DNA of 64,000 nucleotides from JAQWQB01 sp047636995. GTDB lineage: Bacteria > Bacteroidota > Bacteroidia > Flavobacteriales_D > Sanyastnellaceae. Below, one piece after another: positions 8,008-17,363 of the stretch (position 1 is its first letter; each line of letters begins with the position of its first letter). A program made the position numbers and the translations under genes. The DNA lies in assembly GCA_047636995.1 (NCBI GenBank), contig JBLIGQ010000003.1, forward strand, positions 56,139-120,138, in the 5' to 3' direction. The notes under the pieces were generated by a model. That model did no database searches and was not told the DNA's origin. It saw only the letters and a list, made by a program, of their open reading frames with translations.

Positions 8008-8529
8008 ATGACACGTGAAGAAAAGCACCAAATGGTCGAAGACCTGCAAAGTGTACTTGCTGAGGCACCTGTAGTTTATTTAGCAGATGCGTCGGGAATG
8101 GATTCGGCAGCTACGACTTTACTGAGGAGGGAATGTTTTAAGAACGACATCGTACTTCGAGTTGTGAAGAATACACTTTTGAAAATCGCAATGGAGCGAA
8201 CAGAAGGAAAAGACTTCTCACCGCTGTATAACGAGGCGCTTAAAGGGCAAACTGCATTGATGACAGCTTCTGTTGGAAATGCGCCTGCTAAGTTAATCAA
8301 GGATTTCCGTAAAAAACAGGAAAAACCACTCCTCAAAGGAGCATACATAGAAGAGGCTTGTTATGTTGGAGATGACCAACTGAATGTACTAGCTGAAATG
8401 AAATCTAAGGAAGAGGTTATTGGAGACATTATTGCACTCCTTCAATCTCCTGCTAAGAATGTTATTTCTGCGCTTCAGTCTGGTGGTCACATCATCTCAG
8501 GACTCGTTAAAACGCTCGGAGAGCGTTAA
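8008..8529 (+). CDS. rplJ: Large ribosomal subunit protein uL10
   Basis: A 173-residue protein anchoring the L7/L12 stalk. Family elements include VYLADASGMDSAATTLLRREC and VVKNTLLKIAMERT. The C-terminal helix that binds L7/L12 dimers follows IIALLQSPAKNVISALQSG. It is spaced 20 nt from rplA and 44 nt from rplL. Confidence 0.97.
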   Translation: MTREEKHQMVEDLQSVLAEAPVVYLADASGMDSAATTLLRRECFKNDIVLRVVKNTLLKIAMERTEGKDFSPLYNEALKGQTALMTASVGNAPAKLIKDFRKKQEKPLLKGAYIEEACYVGDDQLNVLAEMKSKEEVIGDIIALLQSPAKNVISALQSGGHIISGLVKTLGER

Positions 8530-8573
8530 TCAAAAAGTTTATTATTTTTAGAACATAATTAAATCAGAATAAA

Positions 8574-8951
8574 ATGGCGGATTTGAAAGCTATGGCTGAA
8601 GACCTCGTAAACCTAACTGTAAAAGAGGTTAACGAACTTGCTACTATCCTTAAAGATGAATACGGTATTGAGCCTGCTGCTGCTGCAGCAGTAATGGCTG
8701 GACCAGGCGCTGGAGACGGTGACGCTGGTGCAGAAGCTCAGACTGAATTTGATGTAATCCTTAAAGCTGCAGGTGGCGCGAAGCTGGCTGTTGTGAAACT
8801 TGTTAAGGAATTGACAGGTCTCGGACTTAAGGAATCTAAGGCGATTGTAGACAGCGCTCCTGCACCAATTAAAGAAGGAGTGCCTAAGGATGAAGCAGAT
8901 TCATTGAAGGCACAACTTGAAGAAGCTGGAGCAGAAGTTGAAGTTAAGTAA
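8574..8951 (+). CDS. rplL: Large ribosomal subunit protein bL7/bL12
   Basis: A 125-residue stalk protein that recruits translation factors. The N-terminal dimerisation helices precede an alanine/glycine-rich hinge at about residues 36-60. The C-terminal domain has the typical FDVILKAAGGAKLAVVKLVK and LGLKESKAIVDSAPAPIKEG. A strong terminator follows the stop. Confidence 0.98.
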   Translation: MADLKAMAEDLVNLTVKEVNELATILKDEYGIEPAAAAAVMAGPGAGDGDAGAEAQTEFDVILKAAGGAKLAVVKLVKELTGLGLKESKAIVDSAPAPIKEGVPKDEADSLKAQLEEAGAEVEVK

Positions 8952-8972
8952 GACTTCACTCTTCCTACTATA

Positions 8973-9012
8973 GGGTTTAGGCTGGGCCGCAGGTCCAAGC
9001 CTAAACCCTTTT
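8973..9012 (+). terminator. Terminator or attenuator between rplL and rpoB
   Basis: GGGTTTAGGC at 8973-8982 pairs perfectly with GCCTAAACCC at 8999-9008, with a further GC-rich pairing inside the loop, and TTTT follows. Placed here it probably attenuates rather than fully ends transcription, lowering rpoBC relative to the ribosomal genes, as is known at this junction in other bacteria. Confidence 0.85.
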
Positions 9013-9077
9013 ATACCTTCTGAGCATACCCTATACCTGCACTTTTTTGATTGTTGTACCTTAAGTCCTTTGACCTT

Positions 9078-12000
9078 ATGGCATCTTTGGTTAGTTATAA
9101 TAATACCCCGGCGCGTGTCGATTTTACCTCGGCGAAGAGAGATTTCGACTATCCTGATTTTCTCGAAATCCAAGTACGCTCGTTTCAGGAGTTTTTCCAA
9201 TTGGAAACAAATCCTGATGACCGCACGGATGAGGGACTTTTCAAGGTGTTCAGTGAGAATTTCCCGATTACAGATACACGTAATCAATTCGTACTCGAAT
9301 TTCTTGACTACTTTATTGATCCACCTCGATACACCATTGGTGAGTGTATCGAAAGGGGATTGACCTATAGTGTTCCTCTAAAAGCAAAATTGAAATTGTA
9401 TTGTACTGATCCCGAACACGAGGATTTTGAGACAATAGTTCAAGATGTATACCTTGGAACCATCCCTTATATGACCCCTCGTGGTTCATTTGTGGTGAAT
9501 GGTGCTGAGCGTGTAATCGTAAATCAACTTCACAGATCTCCAGGTGTGTTCTTCGGTCAAAGCCGTCACGCTAACGGAACGAAGCTGTATTCAGCTCGTA
9601 TCATTCCGTTTAAGGGATCTTGGATTGAATTTGCGACTGACATCAACAGTGTCATGTACGCATACATCGACCGTAAGAAGAAGCTTCCTGTAACAACGTT
9701 GCTTCGTTCTATCGGGTTTGAAAGTGATAAAGATATTCTAGAGATTTTTGACCTAGCTGAAGAAGTGAAGGTTTCTAAAGCGGCTCTGAAAAGAGTGACT
9801 GGTAGAAAACTTGCTGCTCGTGTGCTCAAGTCATGGATTGAAGACTTCGTTGATGAAGATACTGGAGAGGTAGTATCTATCGAAAGAAATGAAGTAGTCA
9901 TTGATCGTGAAACAATCATTGAAAAAGAACACCTGGAGCTCATCCTTGAGTCAGGTACAAAAACAATCATCCTTCACAAAGAAGACGTAAACCAAAGTGA
10001 TTATACCATCATTTACAATACGCTTCAAAAGGATACATCAAACAGTGAGAAGGAAGCGGTAGAATACATCTATCGTCAACTTCGGAATGCTGAGCCGCCA
10101 GATTTGGAAACTGCTCGTGGTGTGATTGACAAGTTGTTCTTCTCTGAACAACGTTACGATCTTGGTGAAGTTGGACGTTTTAGAATCAACCGTAAACTCG
10201 GATTGGATCTAGGAATGGACCAGCGCACTCTGACCCGCGAAGACATCATTTTGATCATCAAGTATTTGATTGATTTGGTGAACTCTAATGCGGATGTAGA
10301 TGATATTGATCACCTTTCTAATCGCCGTGTTAGAACTGTAGGTGAGCAGTTATACAGCCAGTTTGGAGTGGGTCTTGCCCGTATGGCGCGTACCATTCGC
10401 GAACGTATGAATGTGCGAGACAACGAGGTGTTTACACCTACTGACTTGATTAATGCGAAGACCTTGTCTTCTGTGATTAATTCATTCTTTGGTACCAACC
10501 AACTTTCACAGTTCATGGACCAAACTAACCCGCTTTCTGAGGTGACGCACAAACGTCGTATCTCGGCACTCGGGCCCGGCGGTCTGTCTCGTGAGAGAGC
10601 TGGATTTGAGGTGCGTGATGTGCACTACACGCACTACGGAAGACTTTGTACCATTGAAACTCCTGAGGGTCCAAACATTGGATTGATTTCTTCGCTTTGT
10701 GTATATGCAAAAGTGAATAGACTTGGTTTCATTGAAACACCTTACCGTGAAGTAAAAGATGGTAGAGCACTCTTCGGTCCTGATAAAGTAACATACTTGT
10801 CTGCCGAAGAAGAAGATGAAAAGACCATTGCGCAGGCTAATGCGCAAATTGATGATAAAGGGAAGTTTTTGACGTCTGTTGTAAAAGCACGTTTGGAAGG
10901 AGACTTTCCTGTGGTGCCTCCAACAGAGTTGAAATTGATGGATATTGCTCCTAATCAAATTGCGTCTATTGCTGCATCGTTGATTCCTTTCTTGGAGCAC
11001 GATGATGCCAACCGTGCTTTGATGGGATCGAACATGATGCGTCAGGCTGTGCCTTTGTTGCAACCTGAATCCCCAATTGTTGGTACTGGTTTAGAAGCCC
11101 GTGTCGCACAAGATTCTCGTGTACTCGCTACTGCAGAAGCAAAAGGTGTTATTTCTTATGTGGATGCAAGTGAAATTCGTGTGAAATATGACATGTCTGA
11201 AGGAGACCTCTTGGTTTCTTTCGATGATGACATTGTATCTTACCCGATTACAAAATTCTCAAAAACGAACCAGGGTACTTGTATCAACCTTCGTCCGCTT
11301 GTAGCAGTTGGAGATAAAGTTGAAAAAGGACACGTATTGGTTGAAGGCTATGCGACTGAAAAGGGCGAGTTGGCAATTGGACGTAACCTACAAGTAGCAT
11401 TTATGCCTTGGAAAGGGTATAACTTCGAGGATGCGATAGTGATTTCTGAACGCGTTGTTCGTGAAGACATTTTCACATCAGTGCACATTACGGAGTACAC
11501 GCTTGAAGTGCGTGATACAAAACGTGGTGTTGAGGAGCTTACTTCTGACATTCCAAACGTAAGTGAGGAAGCAACAAAGGATCTTGATGAAAACGGATTG
11601 ATCCGCGTTGGAGCTGATGTAAGTGAAGGCGATATCTTGATTGGTAAGATTACACCTAAAGGTGAAACTGATCCGTCGCCAGAGGAGAAGCTCTTGCGAG
11701 CAATCTTCGGTGACAAAGCAGGTGATGTGAAGGATGCCTCTTTGAAGGTTCCTCCATCTAGCCAAGGAGTGGTAATCAACAAGAAGCTTTTCTCTCGTGC
11801 AATCAAAGACCGTAAGTCGAAAGCTGCTGATAAAGCAGTAATTGAGGCTGTAGACAAGGAATTTGATAAGGAAGCGGCAGAATTGAAGAAGTTGCTCGTA
11901 GATAAGTTGATGAAGATTGTGGGAGGTAAAACTTCACAAGGTGTATTTAACTACTACAAAGAAGAGCAAATTAAGAAGGGAGTTAAGTTCAGTGCGAAAG

Positions 12001-12902
12001 CGCTTCAGACCCTTGACTACTCTATCGTGAATGCTGATGGGTGGACACGTGACGAAGAGCTGAATTCACTTTGCAGACGCCTGGTTCACAACTTCAACCT
12101 AAAGCACAACGACTTACTAGGAATCTACAAGCGTAAGAAATTCCAAATCACTGTTGGAGATGAACTTCCAGCAGGAATTGTGAAACTTGCCAAAGTATAT
12201 ATCGCACGTAAACGTAAATTGAAAGTAGGAGATAAGATGGCGGGACGTCACGGTAACAAAGGAATTGTTGCTAAGATTGTTCGTCAGGAAGACATGCCAT
12301 TCCTTGCAGATGGAACGCCTGTTGATATCGTACTTAATCCACTAGGGGTGCCTTCTCGTATGAACCTCGGACAGATCTATGAGACTGTTCTTGGATGGGC
12401 AGGTAAGAACCTAGGGGTGAAGTTTTCTACACCAATTTTCGATGGTGCGTCAATTGCTGAAATCAATCACTACACTGAGAAAGCGGGAATCCCTGAATAT
12501 GGGGTTACTTACCTTTACGATGGTGGAACGGGACAACGTTTCGATCAACCAGCAACAGTAGGAGTGATCTATATGCTTAAACTCAGCCACATGGTTGATG
12601 ATAAGATGCACGCTCGTTCAATCGGACCTTACTCGCTCATTACGCAGCAGCCGCTTGGTGGTAAGGCACAGTTTGGTGGTCAGCGTTTTGGAGAAATGGA
12701 GGTATGGGCACTTGAAGCATACGGTGCAGCTCATATCTTGCAAGAGATCCTTACGGTGAAGTCAGATGACGTTATCGGTCGTGCAAAAGCATATGAAGCT
12801 ATTGTAAAAGGAGAAACAATGCCGGCACCTGGAATTCCAGAGTCGTTCAATGTACTCCTTCACGAATTGCGTGGACTCGGTTTGACCGTGTCTATGGACT
12901 AG
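9078..12902 (+). CDS. rpoB: DNA-directed RNA polymerase subunit beta
   Basis: A 1274-residue core polymerase subunit. The ATG at 9078 (MASLVSYNN) is preferred over upstream in-frame TTG codons. The rifampicin-binding region near residue 470 reads NQLSQFMDQTNPLSEVTHKR and then RISALGPGG, with the positions usually altered in resistance (D, H and S) in wild-type form. Later signatures are SRERAGFEVRDVHYTHYGRLC-like and GDKMAGRHGNKGIV. Length is normal for Bacteroidota, including the phylum's insertions. It is separated from rplL by the hairpin and from rpoC by 43 nt. Confidence 0.99.
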   Translation: MASLVSYNNTPARVDFTSAKRDFDYPDFLEIQVRSFQEFFQLETNPDDRTDEGLFKVFSENFPITDTRNQFVLEFLDYFIDPPRYTIGECIERGLTYSVPLKAKLKLYCTDPEHEDFETIVQDVYLGTIPYMTPRGSFVVNGAERVIVNQLHRSPGVFFGQSRHANGTKLYSARIIPFKGSWIEFATDINSVMYAYIDRKKKLPVTTLLRSIGFESDKDILEIFDLAEEVKVSKAALKRVTGRKLAARVLKSWIEDFVDEDTGEVVSIERNEVVIDRETIIEKEHLELILESGTKTIILHKEDVNQSDYTIIYNTLQKDTSNSEKEAVEYIYRQLRNAEPPDLETARGVIDKLFFSEQRYDLGEVGRFRINRKLGLDLGMDQRTLTREDIILIIKYLIDLVNSNADVDDIDHLSNRRVRTVGEQLYSQFGVGLARMARTIRERMNVRDNEVFTPTDLINAKTLSSVINSFFGTNQLSQFMDQTNPLSEVTHKRRISALGPGGLSRERAGFEVRDVHYTHYGRLCTIETPEGPNIGLISSLCVYAKVNRLGFIETPYREVKDGRALFGPDKVTYLSAEEEDEKTIAQANAQIDDKGKFLTSVVKARLEGDFPVVPPTELKLMDIAPNQIASIAASLIPFLEHDDANRALMGSNMMRQAVPLLQPESPIVGTGLEARVAQDSRVLATAEAKGVISYVDASEIRVKYDMSEGDLLVSFDDDIVSYPITKFSKTNQGTCINLRPLVAVGDKVEKGHVLVEGYATEKGELAIGRNLQVAFMPWKGYNFEDAIVISERVVREDIFTSVHITEYTLEVRDTKRGVEELTSDIPNVSEEATKDLDENGLIRVGADVSEGDILIGKITPKGETDPSPEEKLLRAIFGDKAGDVKDASLKVPPSSQGVVINKKLFSRAIKDRKSKAADKAVIEAVDKEFDKEAAELKKLLVDKLMKIVGGKTSQGVFNYYKEEQIKKGVKFSAKALQTLDYSIVNADGWTRDEELNSLCRRLVHNFNLKHNDLLGIYKRKKFQITVGDELPAGIVKLAKVYIARKRKLKVGDKMAGRHGNKGIVAKIVRQEDMPFLADGTPVDIVLNPLGVPSRMNLGQIYETVLGWAGKNLGVKFSTPIFDGASIAEINHYTEKAGIPEYGVTYLYDGGTGQRFDQPATVGVIYMLKLSHMVDDKMHARSIGPYSLITQQPLGGKAQFGGQRFGEMEVWALEAYGAAHILQEILTVKSDDVIGRAKAYEAIVKGETMPAPGIPESFNVLLHELRGLGLTVSMD

Positions 12903-12945
12903 TGGGTCTTAGACCTGATTTATTTACGATTGACCTAAATTGATT

Positions 12946-15900
12946 ATGGCTCAAAAACGTATAAATAAGCTTAAAAGTGATTTCACAACAATAACGATTT
13001 CACTTGCATCGCCAGAACAAATTCTTGAGCACTCTCATGGTGAGGTGCTTAAGCCAGAAACCATTAATTACCGAACTTATAAGCCGGAGAGAGATGGTCT
13101 GTTCTGTGAGCGGATTTTCGGTCCAGTAAAAGACTACGAATGCCACTGTGGTAAATACAAGCGTATTCGCTACAAAGGAATCGTATGTGACCGCTGTGGG
13201 GTTGAAGTAACAGAAAAGAAAGTACGTCGTGAGCGTATGGGACACATCCAATTGGTTGTGCCTGTTGCACACATTTGGTACTTCAAATCACTTCCAAATA
13301 AGATTGGTTACCTACTAGGTTTGCCTACCAAGAAGTTAGATCAAATTATCTACTACGAGCGCTATGTTGTTATTCAGCCTGGCCCTGCAGTAGATAAGGA
13401 GGGCAATCCGCACCTTGGCATGGACTTTATCACTGAAGAAGAATACCTAGATATTCTAGAAGTTCTTCCAAAGGATAACCAATATTTGGACGATAAAGAC
13501 CCGAACAAGTTTGTCGCTAAGATGGGTGCGGAAGCACTGCATGATATGCTTGGTCGCATGGACTTAAATGAGTTGTCTTATGACTTGCGTCATAAAGCAA
13601 GCACAGAAGGGTCTCAGCAAAGAAAAAATGAAGCACTTAAGCGCCTTCAAGTTGTTGAAGCTTTGCGTGATGCAAATTCTCGCATTGAGAACCGCCCAGA
13701 GTGGATGATCATTAAGGTGGTGCCAGTTATTCCACCTGAGTTACGTCCTCTTGTGCCACTAGATGGTGGACGATTCGCAACGTCAGATTTGAACGACCTA
13801 TATCGTCGTGTGATAATCCGTAACAACAGATTGAAGCGTTTGATTGAAATCAAGGCGCCTGAAGTAATTCTCCGTAACGAGAAACGTATGCTTCAGGAAG
13901 CAGTTGATTCATTGTTTGACAATTCAAGAAAGTCAAGTGCGGTAAAGACAGAGTCTAACCGTCCTTTGAAATCACTTTCTGATAGTTTGAAAGGGAAGCA
14001 AGGACGTTTCCGTCAAAACCTTCTTGGAAAGCGTGTTGATTATTCTGCACGTTCGGTCATTGTTGTTGGACCTAGCTTGAAACTCCATGAGTGTGGTTTG
14101 CCTAAAAATATGGCTGCTGAACTCTACAAGCCATTCATCATCCGTAAGATGATTGAGCGTGGGATTGTAAAGACCGTGAAGTCTGCAAAGAAAATAGTTG
14201 ATCGCAAGGAACCAGTTGTGTGGGACATCTTGGAAAACGTATTGAAAGGGCATCCTGTCCTCCTCAACCGTGCTCCAACACTTCACAGACTTGGAATTCA
14301 GGCATTTCAACCAAAATTGATTGAAGGAAAAGCAATCCAGCTTCACCCATTAGCATGTACGGCCTTTAACGCCGATTTTGATGGGGATCAAATGGCGGTT
14401 CACTTACCTCTTGGTAATGCCGCGATTTTGGAGGCGCAACTATTGATGCTTGCTTCTCACAATATTTTGAACCCGGCCAATGGTGCTCCTATTACCGTTC
14501 CTTCTCAGGATATGGTACTGGGTCTGTATTACATTACGAAGGGTAAGAAGTCTACGAAAGAAGAGCCAATGAAAGGAGAAGGAATGACCTTCTATTCTCC
14601 GGAAGAGGTGATTATTGCTCACAACGAAGGACGTTTGGATCTTCACAGCTTCTTGAAGTTGCGTTGGACAAATGCACAGGGTGAGTATGAAATGATTGAT
14701 ACAACTACTGGTCGCGTGCTTTTCAATGAAGTAGTGCCGAATGAAGCAGGGTTTATCAATCAACTTCTGACAAAAAAGGCATTGCGAGATATTATTGGTG
14801 ATATCCTAAAAATTGTTGGTGTTCCTAGAGCGGTAGAGTTCTTGGATGAGATAAAAACAATGGGGTATGAAATGGCTTTTAAAGGTGGACTTTCGTTCAA
14901 CTTGAATGACATTATTATTCCACCAGAAAAGGATTTACTCGTTGCTGAGGCTAACAAGAAAGTTGGTGAAGTAATGGATAACTATAATATGGGTCTCATT
15001 ACGAACAATGAGCGTTACAACCAAATTATTGATATCTGGACGAACACGAACTCTCGTTTGACAAACATCTTAATGGATCGTTTGGAGACACACAAAGAAG
15101 GATTTAACTCAATCTACATGATGTACCACTCCGGTGCACGTGGATCGAAAGAGCAAATTCGTCAGTTGTCTGGAATGAGAGGGTTGATGGCGAAGCCGCA
15201 AAAATCTTCAGCTACTGGAGGCCAGGATATCATCGAGAATCCGATTCTTTCGAACTTTAAGGAAGGACTTTCAATTCTTGAGTACTTTATTTCTACACAC
15301 GGTGCACGTAAAGGTCTTGCAGATACGGCTCTTAAAACAGCTGATGCGGGTTACCTCACACGTAGACTTGTAGATGTTGCTCAGGATGTAATTATCTCTG
15401 AACATGATTGTGGTACACTTCGTGGATTGATTGCTGTTCCTTTGAAGAAGAGTGATGAAATCGTTGAATCAATTGGTGCTCGAATCCTAGGGCGTGTTTC
15501 TGTACACGATGTATTGATTCCAGGAACGGACGAAGTAATCGTAATATCTGGCGAAGAAATTCGTGAAGATGAAGCGAAGGCAGTCGTTGCAGCTGGAATT
15601 GATCAAGTAGAAGTACGTTCAGTTTTGACCTGCGAGTCTAAAGCAGGTGTTTGTGCTAAGTGTTATGGAAGAAGCCTTTCTACGAGCCGTATGGTTCAGG
15701 TAGGTGAAGCCGTTGGTGTAATCGCCGCCCAGTCAATTGGAGAGCCAGGTACACAGCTTACACTTCGTACATTCCACATTGGTGGTGCTGCATCTAAAAT
15801 CTCTGATGAGAGTGATTTGACAGCGAAGCAAAGTGGTAGAATTGAAATGGATGAGTTACGTGTCGTTCAGCAAATGACTGCTGATGGAAAGATGAAAGAC

Positions 15901-17253
15901 GTTGTAGTTTCACGTTCTACAGAAATTAAAATTGTAGATAGCAAGTCTGGCTTACCACTCTTTACTGGTAACCTTCCATACGGAGCAAATCTGTATCTGA
16001 AAGATGGTGATTCAGTGAAGAAAGGGGATGTGATTTGTGATTGGGATCCATATAACAACGTAATCATCAACGAGGTAGATGGTGAAATCAACTTTGAGTT
16101 TATCGAAGAAGGTGTTACTTACCGGGTTGAGCAGGATGAGCAGACAGGCTACCAGGAAATGGTGATTGTTGAGACGAAAGACAAGAAGAAGAACCCTGCC
16201 ATTGAAGTTGTATATAAAGATGAGATACTTCGTACATACTCTCTTCCAGTAGGCGCTCACATTAGTGTGAAAGCAGGTAAGAAAGTTGGACCAGGAGAAA
16301 TCCTTGCGAAGATTCCACGTGTGGCAGGTAAGTCTGGTGATATTACTGGAGGTCTACCACGTGTGACTGAGCTATTTGAAGCACGTAACCCTTCTAATCC
16401 AGCGGTTGTATCTGAAATTGATGGTATCGTTTCATACGGTAAAATCAAGAGAGGTAACCGTGAGATTATGGTTGAGTCTAGAACCGGTGAAAAGAAGAAA
16501 TACCTGGTGCCACTATCTAAGCACATTCTTGTTCAAGAGAATGACTGGGTGAAGGCAGGTATGCAACTTTCTGATGGTGCTGTGACTCCTGCAGACATTC
16601 TTTCAATTGAAGGGCCAACCGCTGTTCAAGAATACATTGTAAACGAAATCCAAGAGGTGTATCGTTTGCAAGGTGTGAAGATCAACGATAAGCACTTCGA
16701 GGTGATTGTTCGTCAGATGATGAAGAAGGTAGTAATCGAAGATCAGGGAGATACTAGATTCCTTGAGAAGCAAAACATTGAGAAGATCGATTTCCTTCAG
16801 GAAAACGACCGTGTATATGGAATGCTTGTTGTTACTGAAGCGGGTGAGTCTGATGCTTTAAAACTCGGACAAATCGTTAGCGCACGTAAGCTGCGTGATG
16901 AGAACTCTGTTCTAAGAAGAAAAGACTTGCAGCTTGTTGAAGCGCGTGAAGCGATTCCAGCAACTTCTCGTCCTCTGCTTCAAGGAATTACAAGAGCATC
17001 TCTTCAAACCAAATCGTTTATCTCTGCCGCATCTTTCCAGGAAACTACGAAGGTGTTGAATGAGGCTGCTGTAAGCGGTAAAGTGGATCACTTACTTGGA
17101 TTGAAAGAAAATGTTATTGTAGGACACCTTATTCCTGCTGGAACAGGATCACGTAAGTTCCAAAGAAACATAGTAGGTTCAAGAGAAGAATACGAAGCAC
17201 TAATTGGAGAAACGAAAGTAAAGAAGCAAGAAACGCCTTCTGCAGCTGAGTAA
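12946..17253 (+). CDS. rpoC: DNA-directed RNA polymerase subunit beta'
   Basis: A 1435-residue catalytic subunit. The ATG at 12946 (MAQKRINKL) is chosen over a TTG six bases upstream. The N-terminal zinc site is CHCGKYKRIRY with CDRCG after it, the magnesium-binding active site is NADFDGDQMAVH near residue 475, and the second zinc site is CESKAGVCAKCYG near residue 900. The trigger-loop region and C-terminal PLLQGITRASLQTKSFISAA are present. A strong terminator ends the operon 20 nt downstream. Confidence 0.99.
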   Translation: MAQKRINKLKSDFTTITISLASPEQILEHSHGEVLKPETINYRTYKPERDGLFCERIFGPVKDYECHCGKYKRIRYKGIVCDRCGVEVTEKKVRRERMGHIQLVVPVAHIWYFKSLPNKIGYLLGLPTKKLDQIIYYERYVVIQPGPAVDKEGNPHLGMDFITEEEYLDILEVLPKDNQYLDDKDPNKFVAKMGAEALHDMLGRMDLNELSYDLRHKASTEGSQQRKNEALKRLQVVEALRDANSRIENRPEWMIIKVVPVIPPELRPLVPLDGGRFATSDLNDLYRRVIIRNNRLKRLIEIKAPEVILRNEKRMLQEAVDSLFDNSRKSSAVKTESNRPLKSLSDSLKGKQGRFRQNLLGKRVDYSARSVIVVGPSLKLHECGLPKNMAAELYKPFIIRKMIERGIVKTVKSAKKIVDRKEPVVWDILENVLKGHPVLLNRAPTLHRLGIQAFQPKLIEGKAIQLHPLACTAFNADFDGDQMAVHLPLGNAAILEAQLLMLASHNILNPANGAPITVPSQDMVLGLYYITKGKKSTKEEPMKGEGMTFYSPEEVIIAHNEGRLDLHSFLKLRWTNAQGEYEMIDTTTGRVLFNEVVPNEAGFINQLLTKKALRDIIGDILKIVGVPRAVEFLDEIKTMGYEMAFKGGLSFNLNDIIIPPEKDLLVAEANKKVGEVMDNYNMGLITNNERYNQIIDIWTNTNSRLTNILMDRLETHKEGFNSIYMMYHSGARGSKEQIRQLSGMRGLMAKPQKSSATGGQDIIENPILSNFKEGLSILEYFISTHGARKGLADTALKTADAGYLTRRLVDVAQDVIISEHDCGTLRGLIAVPLKKSDEIVESIGARILGRVSVHDVLIPGTDEVIVISGEEIREDEAKAVVAAGIDQVEVRSVLTCESKAGVCAKCYGRSLSTSRMVQVGEAVGVIAAQSIGEPGTQLTLRTFHIGGAASKISDESDLTAKQSGRIEMDELRVVQQMTADGKMKDVVVSRSTEIKIVDSKSGLPLFTGNLPYGANLYLKDGDSVKKGDVICDWDPYNNVIINEVDGEINFEFIEEGVTYRVEQDEQTGYQEMVIVETKDKKKNPAIEVVYKDEILRTYSLPVGAHISVKAGKKVGPGEILAKIPRVAGKSGDITGGLPRVTELFEARNPSNPAVVSEIDGIVSYGKIKRGNREIMVESRTGEKKKYLVPLSKHILVQENDWVKAGMQLSDGAVTPADILSIEGPTAVQEYIVNEIQEVYRLQGVKINDKHFEVIVRQMMKKVVIEDQGDTRFLEKQNIEKIDFLQENDRVYGMLVVTEAGESDALKLGQIVSARKLRDENSVLRRKDLQLVEAREAIPATSRPLLQGITRASLQTKSFISAASFQETTKVLNEAAVSGKVDHLLGLKENVIVGHLIPAGTGSRKFQRNIVGSREEYEALIGETKVKKQETPSAAE

Positions 17254-17273
17254 CTTCAATCCGAAAGCATATT

Positions 17274-17303
17274 AAAAAAGCCACTCATTTGAGTGGCTTT
17301 TTT
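17274..17303 (+). terminator. Terminator after rpoC
   Basis: AAAAAAGCCACTCA at 17274-17287 pairs with TGAGTGGCTTTTTT at 17290-17303. The arms are perfect and the stem is flanked by A and T runs, so it can work in both directions. It ends the rpoBC operon and could also serve the convergent gene ending at 17364. Confidence 0.92.
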
Positions 17304-17363
17304 GTTTCTTATATTTTTAGAGTAGATAGAAAGTGTTTCCGTTCAGTGAAAGAAAATGTTCAA